A stretch of DNA of 14,442 bases, taken from contig BTUC01000172.1 in NCBI GenBank assembly GCA_045863575.1, forward strand, positions 1 through 14,442. Direction: 5' to 3'. A model generated the notes under the pieces. That model was not told the DNA's origin, made no database searches, and was given only the letters and a program-made list of their open reading frames with translations. The translations under genes and the position numbers were made by a program. The stretch is from JAAXZI01 sp045863575 (GTDB lineage Bacteria; Planctomycetota; Phycisphaerae; UBA1845; PWPN01). Every line of letters begins with the position of its first letter. The stretch's first letter is position 1. This document shows, piece by piece, positions 13,776-14,442 of this stretch.

Positions 13776-14408
13776 ATGCGCGAGATCCTCCTGGCAACCG
13801 GCAATCCCAAGAAAGGCCGCGAGATGCGGGAGATCCTCGAAGGGTCGGGTGACGCCGCCGGCCAGGTGCGGTGGCGCTTGTTGTCCGAGTTTCCCGGTTG
13901 GCCGGAGCCGGTAGAAAGTGGAAGCAGCTTTCTCGACAACGCGCGGATCAAGGCGGACTACTACGCCCATCTGAGCGGCCTGTGGACCATTGCGGACGAC
14001 TCCGGGCTGGAGGTGGACGCGCTGGGTGGCGAACCCGGCGTCCGCTCGGCCCGTTTCGCCGGGGAACCCGCCAATGATGCCGCCAACAACCTCCTCCTGA
14101 TTCGGCGGCTGGCCGGCATACCGGCCGAGCAGCGTTCGGCGCGCTTCCGTTGTGTCGTCGTGCTCAGTGACGGTCGAGCGGCGCTGGCGTCCGCCGAAGG
14201 GACGGTCGAAGGACATATTGTCGATGATCCCAGGGGAAGCAACGGTTTCGGCTACGATCCGCACTTCTGGGTGGACTCCCTCGGCATGACGACGGCCCAG
14301 ATGGAACCGGCGGTGAAGCATGCGATCAGCCACCGCGGTCAGGCGCTGCGCCGCTTGCGTGAGCAGGTTCTCAGACTGCTGGCCGAACTGCGCAGCGGGC
14401 AGCTCTGA
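13776..14408 (+). CDS. rdgB: dITP/XTP pyrophosphatase (RdgB/HAM1 family)
   Basis: The enzyme hydrolyses dITP, ITP and XTP to monophosphates so that deaminated purines stay out of DNA and RNA. The 210-residue protein has the full set of motifs: TGNPKK (8-13), SSFLDNARIKA (50-60), ADDSGLEVDAL (73-83) with its catalytic aspartates, GSNGFGYDPHF (154-164) and SHRGQAL (185-191). Where most members read AEL before the SHR motif, this one has AQM (Q175). ATG 13776 is the only start that keeps the TGN motif near residue 8; GAGGCGGG lies upstream. It is the last full gene of the argD-rdgB direction. Confidence 0.95.
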   Translation: MREILLATGNPKKGREMREILEGSGDAAGQVRWRLLSEFPGWPEPVESGSSFLDNARIKADYYAHLSGLWTIADDSGLEVDALGGEPGVRSARFAGEPANDAANNLLLIRRLAGIPAEQRSARFRCVVVLSDGRAALASAEGTVEGHIVDDPRGSNGFGYDPHFWVDSLGMTTAQMEPAVKHAISHRGQALRRLREQVLRLLAELRSGQL

Positions 14409-14424
14409 GCGCTGCGGGGGGCGC

Positions 14425-14442
14425 ATGGCGGGTGATTTCTGG
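14425..14442 (+). CDS. Possible start of a further gene (cut by window end)
   Basis: ATG 14425 is preceded by a G-rich stretch (GGGGGG, 14415-14420) and opens MAGDFW to the window edge, 16 nt after the rdgB stop. Six codons are too few to judge the product. Confidence 0.3.

Overview
The window is GC-rich bacterial DNA, most likely chromosomal and from a planctomycete (Phycisphaerae-like). This rests on two secreted proteins ending in the same cysteine-containing dockerin-like Ca-binding cassette, a GumC/Wzz-like remnant of the type these bacteria carry, several unrelated palindromic intergenic repeats, and an overall gene style that fits. The taxon is inferred from sequence style, not from a marker gene.

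Layout. 1-4623 is a secreted/cell-surface region. It holds the 3' end of a thrombospondin type 3 repeat protein with a CTERM-like tail, a convergent 5'-truncated Wzz/GumC-like fragment, a four-module clan GH-A glycoside hydrolase (GH39-like, PKD, jelly-roll, dockerin-like), and a smaller secreted protein with the same dockerin-like tail behind an extended -10 promoter. 4663-8290 (minus strand) is an NAD-salvage and ADP-ribose cluster: an NrtR-type Nudix regulator, a macro-domain protein and the nicotinamidase PncA in one tight operon, with the nicotinate phosphoribosyltransferase PncB upstream under its own promoter. Matching palindromes (AGTGTAC-N3-A[T/C]ACACTA) lie directly upstream of nrtR and pncB, and the pncB copy covers the -10 of a good promoter. 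Together they look like a self-contained NrtR regulon. 8465-9373 (minus strand) carries flgM (anti-sigma-28) with its own intrinsic terminator and a 57-residue protein of unknown function. 9683-14408 (plus strand) carries argD-argF (ATGA overlap), rph, a lipoprotein with two SPOR-like repeats, and rdgB; the first codons of another gene may begin at 14425.

How it works together. NrtR proteins sense ADP-ribose, a product of NAD breakdown, through the Nudix domain. PncA converts nicotinamide to nicotinate and PncB returns nicotinate to nicotinate mononucleotide. The macro-domain protein sits between regulator and enzyme, 22 nt from one and 1 nt from the other, so the operon combines an ADP-ribose sensor, a probable ADP-ribose (or derivative) binder or hydrolase, and the first salvage enzyme. 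This is the most interesting unit in the window. Four intergenic palindromes of different sequence (3620, 6628, 8366, 13615) suggest several REP-like families in the genome.
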